Shown here: positions 45,110-54,934 of the stretch, in pieces | How positions within the stretch are numbered: position 1 is the first letter of the stretch | How the letters are laid out: each line of letters starts with the position of its first letter | Assembly (NCBI GenBank): GCA_963978545.1 | Contig: OZ021724.1 | Location: 96,889,792 to 96,953,791, forward strand | Length of the DNA: 64,000 bases | Source of the DNA: Linyphia triangularis | Lineage: Eukaryota; Arthropoda; Arachnida; Araneae; Linyphiidae | Reading direction: 5' to 3' | The notes under the pieces: generated by a model | Seen by the model: the letters and a program-made list of their open reading frames with translations, nothing else | Databases searched by the model: none | Told to the model about the DNA's origin: nothing | Translations under genes and position numbers: made by a program

Positions 45110-45910
45110 TCAATTAGTAAATGGTTTTCTTAACTGGGCCCTTGGGAGGGGAATAAGGCAAAATTATCTGGTAACGGTTAAAGGCATATAAATGGTAATC
45201 GTAATTGTCATTAATATTTCAATGACATCAACAATCGGCAATGGGGGGACCCCCGCCTATTGCCCTTCGGAGATCGAGCAGCAAAAAGATGTTTTGCGTT
45301 TTTATGGACCTTCTTGGGGTTTGGCGAACGTTACAGAGCAGGCAACTTGGAAGGTAGAAAGGCAAACCAAAGGCATCAATCCACGAATGAATCACGGGAA
45401 TCGCGTTACAAATCCCAAGCTTTTCCATTTTTTTGGTATTAACAATATTTTGAAAACTACTACTTAAAATATCGAGCCCAAAAATTTATGTGATAATGAG
45501 GATTCGTCTCTGGAAATTCACGAAGGGGATTCGTATATAACCTACAAAAACAAATATCTTAGTATTTTGAAGAAAGGTCAAAAGTATTTTATAGTATATT
45601 TGTGAATCCCTAACACCAAAAAGAGCTTTTTTAAGGGACTTGGTACCCTTCAAACTTTTTTTTTTTGTTTAAGTCTTTAAAATTATAATTTTTGCATACT
45701 TGAAACTATTACTAAGTAAAAACTAAATTTTATTTTAAATAAAGTTAATATAGTTCTCTTAATTTTCAAAATTTTAAAATTTGTAAAAAAAATTCATCAA
45801 ATTTCAAATTCTATCTTCTTTTTCATTTTGCAATATTTTTTCGTGATTTAAAAAAAAAAAAATTCCTAGTAATATACCCTAACTTTTTAGGCATCGAATT
45901 TAGAATAAGT
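45110..45910. other. Unassigned stretch with a GC-richer patch
   Basis: At 45235-45425 the composition rises and overlapping ORFs occur on both strands (plus strand: PSEIEQQKDVLRFYGPSWG). No family was recognised. The remainder is AT-rich. Confidence 0.25.
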
Positions 45911-45917
45911 AAAATAG

Positions 45918-46639
45918 TGTTGCGTGGATGGGTTCGAAAGATTTGAAGCCAAAGCAGATCAAAACTTGCAGAAATTTATTCCGATATAACTCCAGAACTT
46001 CTCGTTCTAGTAGACTCAATGCAGCTCTTCACACAACAATAGAACACAAAACAACAGTTAAAAACTTGATTCACAACTGCTAAAATCGCCGCAAAAGACA
46101 ATACAATACGTTTCACTTTCGAAACACTCTGAATGCTCGTTGAGAGACAACTAACTCAGTAACTCAACTCAGTCAGTAACTAACTAACTCCACTCACTAC
46201 CGGCCTTATATTGGAAATCAATACTTCGTGAATCTTCTAGAGAAAGAAATTTGGAGGACTTTCCAGATCGTTGTCGAAAAGTCCTATACATGTACATGGG
46301 GACCAAAAATGTCGCTAAATCGTCGCCAAGTTTGGCGACATTTGGCAATTTTTCGCCAAATTTGGCGGAAAAAATTAGTCTCCAAAACCGTCGCCAACTT
46401 GGCTCTATCAAGCCAATTTGGCGAGGTTGCCATTACCATAATGTTAAATGGCCTGCTCTTTGTAAAACTCGCTTCCCAGCATTATCTCTGTAAAATTCGT
46501 TTTCAAGCATTAAGGGTCACATTGCAGGAAAGCAAAGTAAAACAAACTATTGTACTGCCATATGCGAAATGTACATAAATTTATCTTTTTACATAATTAA
46601 TGCTACGAAACATTTACAAATATACAGAAATTCGTAACA
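45918..46639 (-). mobile_element. Solo LTR, family L, copy L5
   Basis: TGTTGCGTGGATGGG ... GAAATTCGTAACA, flanked by ATAG (45914-45917 and 46640-46643), a variant of the usual ATAT target. On the minus strand GAAGATTCACGAA (46225-46237) lies upstream of an AATATAAGG TATA-like box. Small ORFs inside it (for example 46228-46578) are artefacts shared by position with other copies. Confidence 0.9.
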
Positions 46640-46649
46640 ATAGTTTTCC

Positions 46650-47965
46650 AGAAAAACAATAAGTACTGTACCTACAGGTAAAAAAAGGGTAAAAAACGTG
46701 TATTTTTCAACATTTAAATTTGTAAAAATTTTTTTTTCATTTTATTCAAAAATCCATGCCTATTTTTGTCGAATACATATTAAAAATGACACCAAAAAAA
46801 AAAATTTCAAGTCATTTCATTATTATTTGCTGAAGTTTTAGCATTTTGAGTTAGGTTGGAATTTCAAAAATCACGAACTGAGAAAAATGGGTTCGAAACA
46901 TCAAAGGAGCTATTGCAGCAATGCTAAATTCTCCATAAAAATATAGCTCTTCTGCAATTGTATTCATCGAATCAGCTCAAAAACTTGGCGGAATAAGGAG
47001 AAGGTTTCAAAGATTATAAAATGGAAAATTGATATTTTTATTATTTTTTCTGGAAACAAGGGGTACCAAGTCCCCTTAAGAAATATAAAACTGGATTAAT
47101 ATTGAAATCTACTACTGTCAAAGTAATCTCGATTGCCCTTTTATATTTCCTGCTACTGATTTTTCTTATTGTTCTTTCAAGCTTGACAAATCATTGAGGA
47201 CAATCAACCGCGTGAGGCATTAAAAAAAGGCGCCAGTAAACTTACAAATCAAAAGTGAAGTATTGGTTGTGGTATTTCGGCAAAGATAGTGTTGCTATCT
47301 AATTATTTCATAAAAGAGGGTTTTTTTTTTTTTTTTTTTAGCTTCGTCATGTCGCTATGCAATACCACTTGTTCGGTGGTGTTGTGGGGCCAGTTCGCGG
47401 GGGTACGGCATATCGGCACCTTTTTTTTTAACTAATTAATAATAACCCATTAATCTTTATGCATGTAATATGATATAAGTCGATGAGAAAATAAATGCGT
47501 AAATTAACCCAAAAAGACGACTTTGAAATGGATAAACTATCAATGTTTTTAACTTTTACCTTGTTTATTTAGATTATTTAAGGTATATTTTTGAATTTAA
47601 ATTATAAATCAACAAATTCTACTAATATTTTTTTTTCTTTTATTATTGCCGAATATATACAAGTAATGTTTTCTACGTATGTTTAGAAATTTAAAAACCT
47701 TTTGAATAAATTTACAATTTAATTTTTTTTTTTTTTTGTAAAAGTAAACTGAAAAATTTCTGGAGGGGATATATCCCTATATCCCTCCCACTGGCTACGC
47801 GCCGACTTTAGCCGGAAGGAAAGCGAACTATGTCCCAAAAAGCCAATTTTACAGGCCAAATTGAATGTTACAGTTACGATCTTTTCTCTCTTTTGTTATG
47901 ATGGAGCATAGTGCTTTTCAAAAGCGTCTAAATTGGTTATTATTTAACCTAGGACATAGAGCTTC
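46650..47965. other. No gene seen
   Basis: AT-rich. The segment 47517-47590 is a paralogue of the sequence flanking the SINE at 14361 without that SINE. A T run lies at 47322-47339. Confidence 0.35.
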
Positions 47966-48056
47966 ATACCACTAGAGCAGCGTTCGCCATTAACTTTCAG
48001 AGGCGGGCCGTATTATTTATGTTGGAGCTTTTTGCGGGCCGGATACACCAATATAT

Positions 48057-48987
48057 TGTTACGAATTTTTGTACATTTGTAAATATTTCGTAGTGTTAAT
48101 TTTGTAAATAGGAAAATTTATGTACATTTTGCATAAGGCAGTGCAATAGTTCATCTTAATTTGGCTTCCCTGCAGTGAGCCTCTTGATGCTTGATAACGA
48201 GTTTTACAGAGGTAACTCAAGGAAGCTAGTTTTAAGGAGCAGGGCATTTAACATTATGGTAATGGCAATCTTGCCAAATTGGCGAGATAGAGCCAAATGT
48301 CGCCAAACTTGGTGACATTTTCGGTGCATGTATAGGTAGGTGCATGTATCCCATGTACATGTATAGGACTTTTCGACTACGATCTGGAAAGTTCTCCAAA
48401 TTTCTCTCTCTGGAAGTTTCGCGAAGATTCACCACTCCTATATAAGGACGGCCGTGAGTAGGGTTGTCAGTTAATTAGTTAACTGATTTTGAGTCACTGA
48501 GTTAGTTGTTAGCTGAGTCAGTTAGTTGATTGGAATTACTGAATCTCAGTGAACATTCCGAGTAGTTCTAAAGCGAACTGTATTGCATTGTCTTTTGCGG
48601 CGATTTAGCAGTTGTTGTCAGTTTTTAACTGCTGTTTTGTGCTCTATTGAGGTGAAAAGAGCTGTATTGTGTCTACTAGAACGAGAAGTTCTGGTTGGTT
48701 GGTTGGTTGTATTCAGATTATCTGGCGCCGTCAGCAACACGAGGGCTATAATGCGCCGAAACATTTCGTCATTTAACAAACCAACATACATTTACAAACA
48801 CCCATGCCAAACACGGGACTCGAACCCGCAACCTCGCGGTCTAGAAGCCAGCACGCTAACCACTATACCGTTTGGTCGGCGAGAAGTTCTGGACCTGTAA
48901 GAGAAATGTGAAGAGTTATATCGGAATAAATTTTTGCAAGTTTTGATCTGCTTTGGCTTCAAATCTTTCGAACCCGTCCACGCAACA
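48057..48987 (+). mobile_element. Solo LTR, family L, copy L6, with nested SINE
   Basis: TGTTACGAATTTTTG ... CCGTCCACGCAACA, flanked by ATAT (48053-48056 and 48988-48991). GAAGTTTCGCGAAGATTC (48413-48430) precedes TATATAAG (48439-48446). A SINE and its 12-bp duplication interrupt it at 48683-48892. AATAAA follows near 48925. Confidence 0.9.
48695..48880 (-). mobile_element. tRNA-derived SINE, family 1, youngest copy
   Basis: A perfect 12-bp duplication GAGAAGTTCTGG flanks it (48683-48694 and 48881-48892). The minus-strand head GCCGACCAAACGGTATAGTG, A-box-like TAGTGGTTAGCG and B box GGTTCGAGTCC are intact, and the 3' tail is a clean (GGTT)n as read on the plus strand. Perfect flanks and an intact head suggest recent insertion. 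Confidence 0.93.
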
Positions 48988-48995
48988 ATATGTAT

Positions 48996-49453
48996 TGTTA
49001 TGAATTTTTCCACTGAGGCAATGATGGCACAGTTTTCACGGTTTAAAAATATTTAATCTCTCTTCAGAAAACTCACAAAATTTATTCACAGGCAACAGTT
49101 TAATTACTCTCAAGCTTCAACACAAGCTTCAACAAAAATAACTTCGAATTCAGCGATTATACAAGCTCACTCAAACAAAGCGATCAGCTTTCAACGAAAT
49201 CCGAAGTCAATCTGAAAACTTTCCCGTTCTCCAGTCTTTTTATAAACAAGCGCGTGAGACATTCTCGAAATTTCCAGCCAATTCATCGGAAAGAAATTTC
49301 TCGAAACGTCTCGATTACTTCAGGTGTTGCCACCTTTTTCTAACTTGTATATTCGCTATTAATTACTAAATAAAATTGGATTAAAATACATTACAATAGA
49401 ATTTTGAAATAATACGTCACTATTTACAATATATACAGACAATTTGTGTAACA
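48996..49453 (-). repeat. 3' LTR of the Gypsy derivative
   Basis: 458 bp, TG...CA. On the minus strand two GAA/TTC clusters, TTCGAGAAATTTC (49293-49305) and GAAATTTCGAGAA (49262-49274), lie upstream of TTTATAAAAAG (about 49237-49246), a heat-shock-element plus TATA arrangement. Confidence 0.93.
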
Positions 49454-49466
49454 TTTCCCCCTTCTT
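49454..49466 (-). other. Polypurine tract
   Basis: On the minus strand AAGAAGGGGGAAA directly precedes the 3' LTR, the normal site of plus-strand priming. Confidence 0.8.
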
Positions 49467-49505
49467 AAAGACTGCACGTCCCGGGCAGTGAAGTCCTTAA
49501 GCCAT

Positions 49506-51986
49506 TCAATGACTTCTACCATAATATGGGGCTAGCCTATTGTAGAGTACAACTCTAGGTTTACAGGAAGGTGTCCGTTGAATTCTCACCACGACGTCGT
49601 TGATCTTCTTAAGGACCCCATACGGCCCTTCCCAGTTCGTCTGGAGCTTAGGGGAGAGTCCTTTCCGACGTTTAGGGTTCCCTAACCACACCTTGTCACC
49701 TTCCTGGAATGAACGGTCCATGGCCTTGGCATAGTACTGGATCTTCATGCGCTCCGTCATGATGTTGTTTCTCTCTCTGGTGAACCGATGTACGGCTTCC
49801 AAACGTGCCTGCAGATCATCTAGATACTGGACAGGCGAGGAAGGAGTGTCCGGTGGTTGTCCAAAGAGGAGGTTGATGGGGAGCCTAAGGTCTCTTCCAC
49901 ACATCGTTAGAGATGGAGAAAATCCGGTGGTCTCGTGAGTTGCACTCCCGTATGCCAACAGAAGCGGTGAAAGTTTCTGATCCCCATCTTGCTGGTTATA
50001 TGATTTTGAGATTGCGTCCGAATCATCCGCGGGTGCAGCTGATAGATCCCGGGACCTCCGTTCGATGCTTGTAACAGGAGTACGGATGTCGATTCCCTCG
50101 TCACTAACTTTGTCCATTTCCACATGAACCACTTCCTGGGAGGGTTTCATCAACGTCGCTTTCTTCGGTTCTCTCTCCGAGCCTGGAGAGGTACTTTCCA
50201 TAGATGTGGACTCTTCAGCATTCTCTATGACATTGTCTTCATGAGCTACAATCCGATATACGCACAGCTCTTTCATGTCTAGATCGTGCAAAGGAACTTC
50301 GCCTCTCCATGTTTGCAGCTGGCTTTTCTCAAAATTCAGCGTAATTCCATTTTTCCTCAAAAAGTCTAGTCCGAGAATGCACGGATCTACAATTTCGGTA
50401 ACATAAACGGTGTGCTTGTAGGTGTTAAATCCAAGGGCAATGTCCACTTGCAATTTCCCATGAACAGAGATATTACCACCAGACACAGTTTGTAGAGAAA
50501 CAGAAGGCGCTGTGTAGAGGAGTCGGCTGTTCAGGCGACGAGCCACGTCCGTCCTTACGATCGTTACGTTCGCTCCCGAATCGACGATTAGACGACATGG
50601 AGTTCCGTTGATCTCCCCCTTCACGAATAAACCCTGGTTTCCTCCTTGTCGGGATGAAACGTGGAAACGACTGGTCGGGGCTTCACCTGTTCTACATTGC
50701 AGCTTCTGCCCTGCGAGATGATATCTTCTTAGATTCAGTTGTGGAGAATCCGTGGTAGTGTTATCCCTTCTCTTTTTCAAAACAAGGCAGTTTCGTCGTA
50801 GATGCCCTTCCCGTTTGCAGTGCCAGCAAACGACTTTGGTCCTTCGATCCCTGGCTCTGGGATAGCTTCTCATCATTCTATCAATTTTGCTTTCCAGTTC
50901 TCGAAGCTTACTGGTGAAAAAGTCAGATGAATCCTCGGCTAATGCACCACGCACATATCGTCGGTCTTTTCCAGAAGCTAGCTGCGCGGCTTCCACTCTC
51001 ATGGCGTACACGAGGGCCGACTTCAGGTTTCTGTTTTGAGATAACCTTACCGCCTGCTGCACATCGGGATCTTGAATAGCGTCGATGAAATACTGCAGAG
51101 AAAGATCGTCTCGTACATCCGGGGAACAGTCAGGGAAAGCGAGGAGCGACAGTCTTTCTATATCCGATGCCAATTCTTGAAGAGTTTCATTGGCCTTCTG
51201 CTGTCTCACTTTCAGTTGCAGTCTGTTGTAATCCTTAAGATGCTGCTCCCCAAACCTTAACTCCAACGCACTTGCCAGCGCCACGAATTCTCCCCGCTTC
51301 TCTTCAGGTAGTGTCTGTAAAATGTCAGCAGCTTCACCTCGAAGAGATGCTGCGAGATGGAATGCTTTCGAAGTATCGTCCCAACCATTCGCAGAAGCAA
51401 TCATTTCAAATTGCGTTTGATAAACGCGCCAAAACGACTTCCCATCAAAAGGGGCCACTTTGATGTTAGAGCGCGGCGCCATAAAGGGGATGGAAGCGTT
51501 ATCCCAATTAGGTGACGCTATGGCCAGAGCTTCACGCGTTTCCATTTTTCGCAGCCTTTCCTCTACAACGTCAATGAATTTGTCTTGCTCTTCCTTTAAG
51601 GTGGAAACTTTTTCTTCAACTTCATTTCTCACTGTCTTAAGATCTTCTCTGACATCCAAAATATCCGCCTTCATTGATTGAAGAACACTCTCTGTGCGCT
51701 CCATAAATCTATCAACGGACGCAGAAGATGATTCTTGCTTGGATGCTAAAGCTTTAATATCACCCGTAATAGCGGCAGCGAATTCAGCATTTGTAGATTC
51801 CTGACGGGCTTGACCGGCGGCGATTGTAGCGGAAAGTTCGGCTTTCATTTCAGCTGCGGTGGTTTCTTGGCAGGCTTTCATTTCTTTTATTTCGGCTGAG
51901 GCGGTTTCTTGGCAGGCTTTCATTCCAGCAAGCATTTCCATCAACTGCTTCATTTGGTCTTCCATCATTCCTCTAGTAGTCGGCAT
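49506..51986 (-). CDS. Gag-protease-integrase tail fusion of the deleted Gypsy element
   Basis: 826 residues, no stop or frameshift. Residues 1-160 form a charged coiled-coil-like N-terminus with repeated KACQET motifs. About 175-345 is a retrotransposon capsid-like domain (VAPFDGKSFWRVYQTQFEM...). A zinc knuckle C387-x2-C390-x4-H395-x4-C400 follows. An aspartic protease has DSG at 469-471 and LGLDFL at 538-543. Around residue 660 the sequence jumps directly to the C-terminal part of integrase: LLAYGSATHETTGFSP, then EGDKVWLGN and the GPY/F motif WEGPYG (785-790). Reverse transcriptase, RNase H and the HHCC and DDE parts of integrase are gone, in frame. The start lies 32 nt inside the 5' LTR. 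It could make particles but not copy itself. Confidence 0.93.
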   Translation of the reverse strand: MPTTRGMMEDQMKQLMEMLAGMKACQETASAEIKEMKACQETTAAEMKAELSATIAAGQARQESTNAEFAAAITGDIKALASKQESSSASVDRFMERTESVLQSMKADILDVREDLKTVRNEVEEKVSTLKEEQDKFIDVVEERLRKMETREALAIASPNWDNASIPFMAPRSNIKVAPFDGKSFWRVYQTQFEMIASANGWDDTSKAFHLAASLRGEAADILQTLPEEKRGEFVALASALELRFGEQHLKDYNRLQLKVRQQKANETLQELASDIERLSLLAFPDCSPDVRDDLSLQYFIDAIQDPDVQQAVRLSQNRNLKSALVYAMRVEAAQLASGKDRRYVRGALAEDSSDFFTSKLRELESKIDRMMRSYPRARDRRTKVVCWHCKREGHLRRNCLVLKKRRDNTTTDSPQLNLRRYHLAGQKLQCRTGEAPTSRFHVSSRQGGNQGLFVKGEINGTPCRLIVDSGANVTIVRTDVARRLNSRLLYTAPSVSLQTVSGGNISVHGKLQVDIALGFNTYKHTVYVTEIVDPCILGLDFLRKNGITLNFEKSQLQTWRGEVPLHDLDMKELCVYRIVAHEDNVIENAEESTSMESTSPGSEREPKKATLMKPSQEVVHVEMDKVSDEGIDIRTPVTSIERRSRDLSAAPADDSDAISKSYNQQDGDQKLSPLLLAYGSATHETTGFSPSLTMCGRDLRLPINLLFGQPPDTPSSPVQYLDDLQARLEAVHRFTRERNNIMTERMKIQYYAKAMDRSFQEGDKVWLGNPKRRKGLSPKLQTNWEGPYGVLKKINDVVVRIQRTPSCKPRVVLYNRLAPYYGRSH

Positions 51987-51999
51987 TCAAGATGACTTG

Positions 52000-52017
52000 A
52001 TCCCACTTCTGACACCA
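52000..52017 (-). other. Primer binding site (tRNA-Leu)
   Basis: The plus strand reads ATCCCACTTCTGACACCA, identical to the 3' end of a eukaryotic tRNA-Leu plus CCA, so the minus-strand element RNA has its complement. It lies one base inside the 5' LTR. The match to tRNA-Leu is from memory of the family. Confidence 0.85.
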
Positions 52018-52018
52018 C

Positions 52019-52476
52019 TGTTATGAATTTTTCCACTGAGGCAATGATGGCACAGTTTTCACGGTTTAAAAATATTTAATCTCTCTTCAGAAAACTCACA
52101 AAATTTATTCACAGGCAACAGTTTAATTACTCTCAAGCTTCAACACAAGCTTCAACAAAAATAACTTCGAATTCAGCGATTATACAAGCTCACTCAAACA
52201 AAGCGATCAGCTTTCAACGAAATCCGAAGTCAATCTGAAAACTTTCCAGTTCTCCAGTCTTTTTATAAACAAGCGCGTGAGACATTCTCGAAATTTCCAG
52301 CCAATTCATCGGAAAGAAATTTCTCGAAACGTCTCGATTACTTCAGGTGTTGCCACCTTTTTCTAACTTGTATAATCGCTATTAATTACTAAATAAAATT
52401 GGATTAAAATACATTACAATAGAATTTTGAAATAATACGTCACTATTTACAATATATACAGACAATTTGTGTAACA
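52019..52476 (-). repeat. 5' LTR of the Gypsy derivative
   Basis: 458 bp, nearly identical to the 3' LTR. GAA/TTC clusters lie at 52285-52297 and 52316-52328, upstream (on the minus strand) of TTTATAAAAAG. As the 5' LTR it would supply the promoter for the ORF. Confidence 0.93.
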
Positions 52477-53237
52477 GTATTTTTATTAGCGATTTAATAA
52501 TACATAGCATTTCAGAAAACTGAAAAAAAACAAAAAAAAACTGATTTTTTTTATCTTAATCAAATTACAATTGATATTAGATTCTTTTTTTCAAATAATT
52601 AAATAATAATTTTCATTATTAGTAAATTAAAGTCTAAATGAGAAGTGAATCTTTTGATCCAACGTGACAATGGGACTTGACCTAACTTTTAATAAAACTA
52701 TTTAAACTGTACTTCCAACTTACATTGTTTTAATCGATACCAATTGAAACACGACGGTGGTCGAAATGATTCAGTTTATTTTGTGATAGAGTCGATGTCT
52801 TGCGCAGTATTTGTTGCAGCTAATCTTAACAAATTGCCCAAATGAGATTCATTAAGTTATTCCTGTATTTATTCTTTATGAAAACTTCTTTATATAGTTT
52901 CATTAGGCACGTAGTGGAGAACTTTATTCTACAAAATTAACACATACTATAATATTTTGGATAAATTACAATTATGTAAAAAAAGTCAATACGGTGATTT
53001 TTTTTTTATCTTCTGTGCTGTTGGCGGGCTGCAGAAAAATCCGTTTAGCGGGCCAAATACGGCCCGCGGGCCGCGTAGTGGTTAACGCTGCACTAGAGAG
53101 AGCAGTCAAGTAAGATCGTGCAAAACATCAATTTTCAAAAAATATGAACTTTTTTCTGGGATACAGATATATATATATTACATACAAAGACAATTACAGT
53201 TAAATAAGCATACAACAACTCAACTCCTCAAATACAA

Positions 53238-54328
53238 TTAAGGGGTCGTTCAAATATTACGTAAGCATGTTTTTGGTAATTTTTGACCCCCTCCCCCCTT
53301 GTCAGCAAAAATTAGCAAATCGCATACCCCCCTCTATAATTACGTAAGCATACGGTAACCCCCCCCCCCCACTGCTCCTGATTTTTTTTTTTTTTTTTTT
53401 TGTAACGTTAATAATCTAAAAAAAAGTTAGGATTCAATGCAAATAATGAACTTTAACTCGCCTTAAAAGGGAAAAAAAAATATTTTTAATTATTTTTAAA
53501 TCTTAAGTTTATCACAATTTTAATGGCACATAAATGTAATTTTCATAATCAATTAAGTCTATCTAGTCAGATGTTATCCAGGGTTGCTCTAGCCAGTTTT
53601 TAATGTCTGAAATTATAGGGTTTCTGGCATCTGATGTTATTGCTTCATCACTTGTTTTGCACAAGAAATCTGGGCAAACTTCCTTTTCGCTTATCCACTC
53701 GGTTTCTTCCATGCCTTCTACATAATTGATGACGCACATCAGTTCATTTGCTCGACGAGCAGCAATTCTCATAGGCCGAACTAGGCAGGCTCTCTGGCTA
53801 TTTTCGCCATGAACAATTTTCTTATGACGATTGTCAATTTTAGTGAAGCGTGGTACAAACCACATTTCCCACAAGTCCTTGCAGACAATTGTGATTTGAT
53901 AGACGGACAAAAATAGTCATATGGCATTTTTAAAATTCCCCCCAGGGGGACATGCAGGTTCAAGCTTAGCCGGAGACTTAATTCCAGGAATTCCCCTTCC
54001 TCACTTGTTATTAAATCGTGTGGTGTTTGGGCCATTTTGATAGGTGGAGGTATAAAGCGTTCTTTTAAAATGCGAAATAATCCACTACGAGCAGGAGAGC
54101 AACACTGCTTTTCTTCGCATTTTACAATTTGTAGAAAGTATTGACTCTCTTGCACGTGCTTCGAATACCAGTTCATATCACAGGTTTTTTTAGAAATAAA
54201 GGGATTATTAAATGCTTACGTAAGCATCACTCATACCCCCTCCCCCCCCCCTTGTCAGCAAAAATAAGCAAATCGCTAACCCCCTCCCCCCACCTAGGTG
54301 CTTACGTAATACTTGAACAGCCCCTTAA
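53238..54328 (-). mobile_element. TTAA-flanked inverted-repeat element carrying a decayed gene
   Basis: The left end TTAAGGGGTCGTTCAAATAT and the right end, read inward, TTAAGGGGCTGTTCAAGTAT continue as TACGTAAGCA: a TIR of about 30 bp. Subterminal blocks also mirror each other (CCCCCTCCCCCCTTGTCAGC, AGCAAATCGC). TTAA or TA could be the target. The interior holds a minus-strand protein remnant. GGGGCNGTTCAANTATTACGTAA-type ends are widespread in animals, but the superfamily is not assigned here. Confidence 0.75.
53563..54176 (-). pseudogene. Frameshifted gene of unknown family inside a TIR element
   Basis: Two overlapping minus-strand frames join into one product with a shift near 53900. The first (from 54176) reads MNWYSKHVQESQYFLQIVKC, then CEEKQCCSPARSGLF and RFIPPP, to MPYDYF. 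The second continues VYQITIVCKDLWEMWFVPRF and ends DIKNWLEQPWITSD at 53563. The Cys-Cys-Ser-Pro-x-Arg-Ser and PPP motifs look like a conserved domain of transposon-associated proteins, but the family is not named with confidence. Its position between TIRs indicates transposon cargo. Confidence 0.5.
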
Positions 54329-54334
54329 ATGAAA

Positions 54335-54930
54335 TAAAGTCTTCTAACCCTAACTTTCTTTATACATAAGTAAACACATTTTGCATTTTAGAATTATTTA
54401 TTTCAAAATAAAACACTTCTTTTTCTTCCACTTATTTCAAACCCGCGAATTAAAGGCAAGGTCTGGTGGAACTATTTCGAATTTCTGACAGATATCCTGC
54501 TCACATCTTCTCTATGCATCTTCTCTTCTGTCTGAGATCGACATTCCGGTCGTTGCTCTCTTAAAACATTCGTCTAGAAAATGCAGACGATTTTAATCAC
54601 CGTCTTCCATAAAAAAATTATAATAATAATAAAAAAAAAAAAAAGAAAAAAAAAAAAAAAAAAAAAAAAAAGAAAGTCCTGACTAGTTTTTTTAGAAAAG
54701 ACATAAAGGAAAAAGAATTTCAGAAGTATAATAATAGTTTTACAGAAAACTATGCAAGTAAGTTCCAACTTCTAACATGGTGAATGTTCTGTACACTGTG
54801 TACCCTTCACTTCTTACATACTATTTCTGGATAGTGTTTTTTTGCGACGATCGCTTTTTCTCACTCTATATACTAAACTAAAAATAATTTACGGAAGCTA
54901 ACACCTTAGCTTCCGAACAAGAATTTTAAT
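54335..54930. other. No gene seen
   Basis: Contains a long A-rich tract (54628-54675). Confidence 0.3.
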
Positions 54931-54934
54931 TACA

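Larger units (their letters stand above)
48996..52476 (-). mobile_element. Young Ty3/Gypsy-type retrotransposon, internally deleted
   Basis: Two 458-bp LTRs (48996-49453 and 52019-52476) start TGTTATG and end GTGTAACA as read on the plus strand, with a 4-bp duplication GTAT outside (48992-48995 and 52477-52480). A tRNA-Leu primer site and a purine tract are in place and a single ORF lies between. The LTRs differ at only two positions by eye (near 49225 and 49368), so insertion was recent. At 3.5 kb it is about 2 kb short of a full Gypsy element because reverse transcriptase, RNase H and most of integrase are absent. It could move only if another copy supplies those enzymes. Confidence 0.95.
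47978..53090. mobile_element. hAT-like MITE split by LTR insertions (composite)
   Basis: Outer ends CAGCGTTCGCCATTAAC and GTGGTTAACGCTG (reading CAGCGTTAACCACTACGCGG inward) form the inverted termini. A perfect 8-bp duplication CACTAGAG flanks them (47970-47977 and 53091-53098). The element itself comprises 47978-48056 plus 52481-53090, about 690 bp, and matches the partial copy at 1-423. GC-rich ends (GCGGGCCGGATAC, ACGGCCCGCGGGCC) enclose an AT-rich interior. Solo LTR L6 and the Gypsy derivative were inserted later. Confidence 0.9.

Noticed and set aside
45192..45467. 91-codon plus-strand ORF downstream of the candidate promoter at 45023
   Set aside because: ORFs of similar length overlap on both strands and no family, acceptor or stop/poly(A) pattern supports it.
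46184..46578. ORFs within LTR copies (also at 15903, 32876, 41414, 48059, 57080)
   Set aside because: Recur at equivalent LTR positions with different frames and stops; the LTR structure explains them.
48996..52476. Endogenous retrovirus with envelope
   Set aside because: No env-like ORF; only Gag, protease and the integrase tail are present.
53563..54176. Functional host gene in two minus-strand ORFs
   Set aside because: The frames need a shift to join and lie between transposon termini, so it is treated as a decayed transposon gene.
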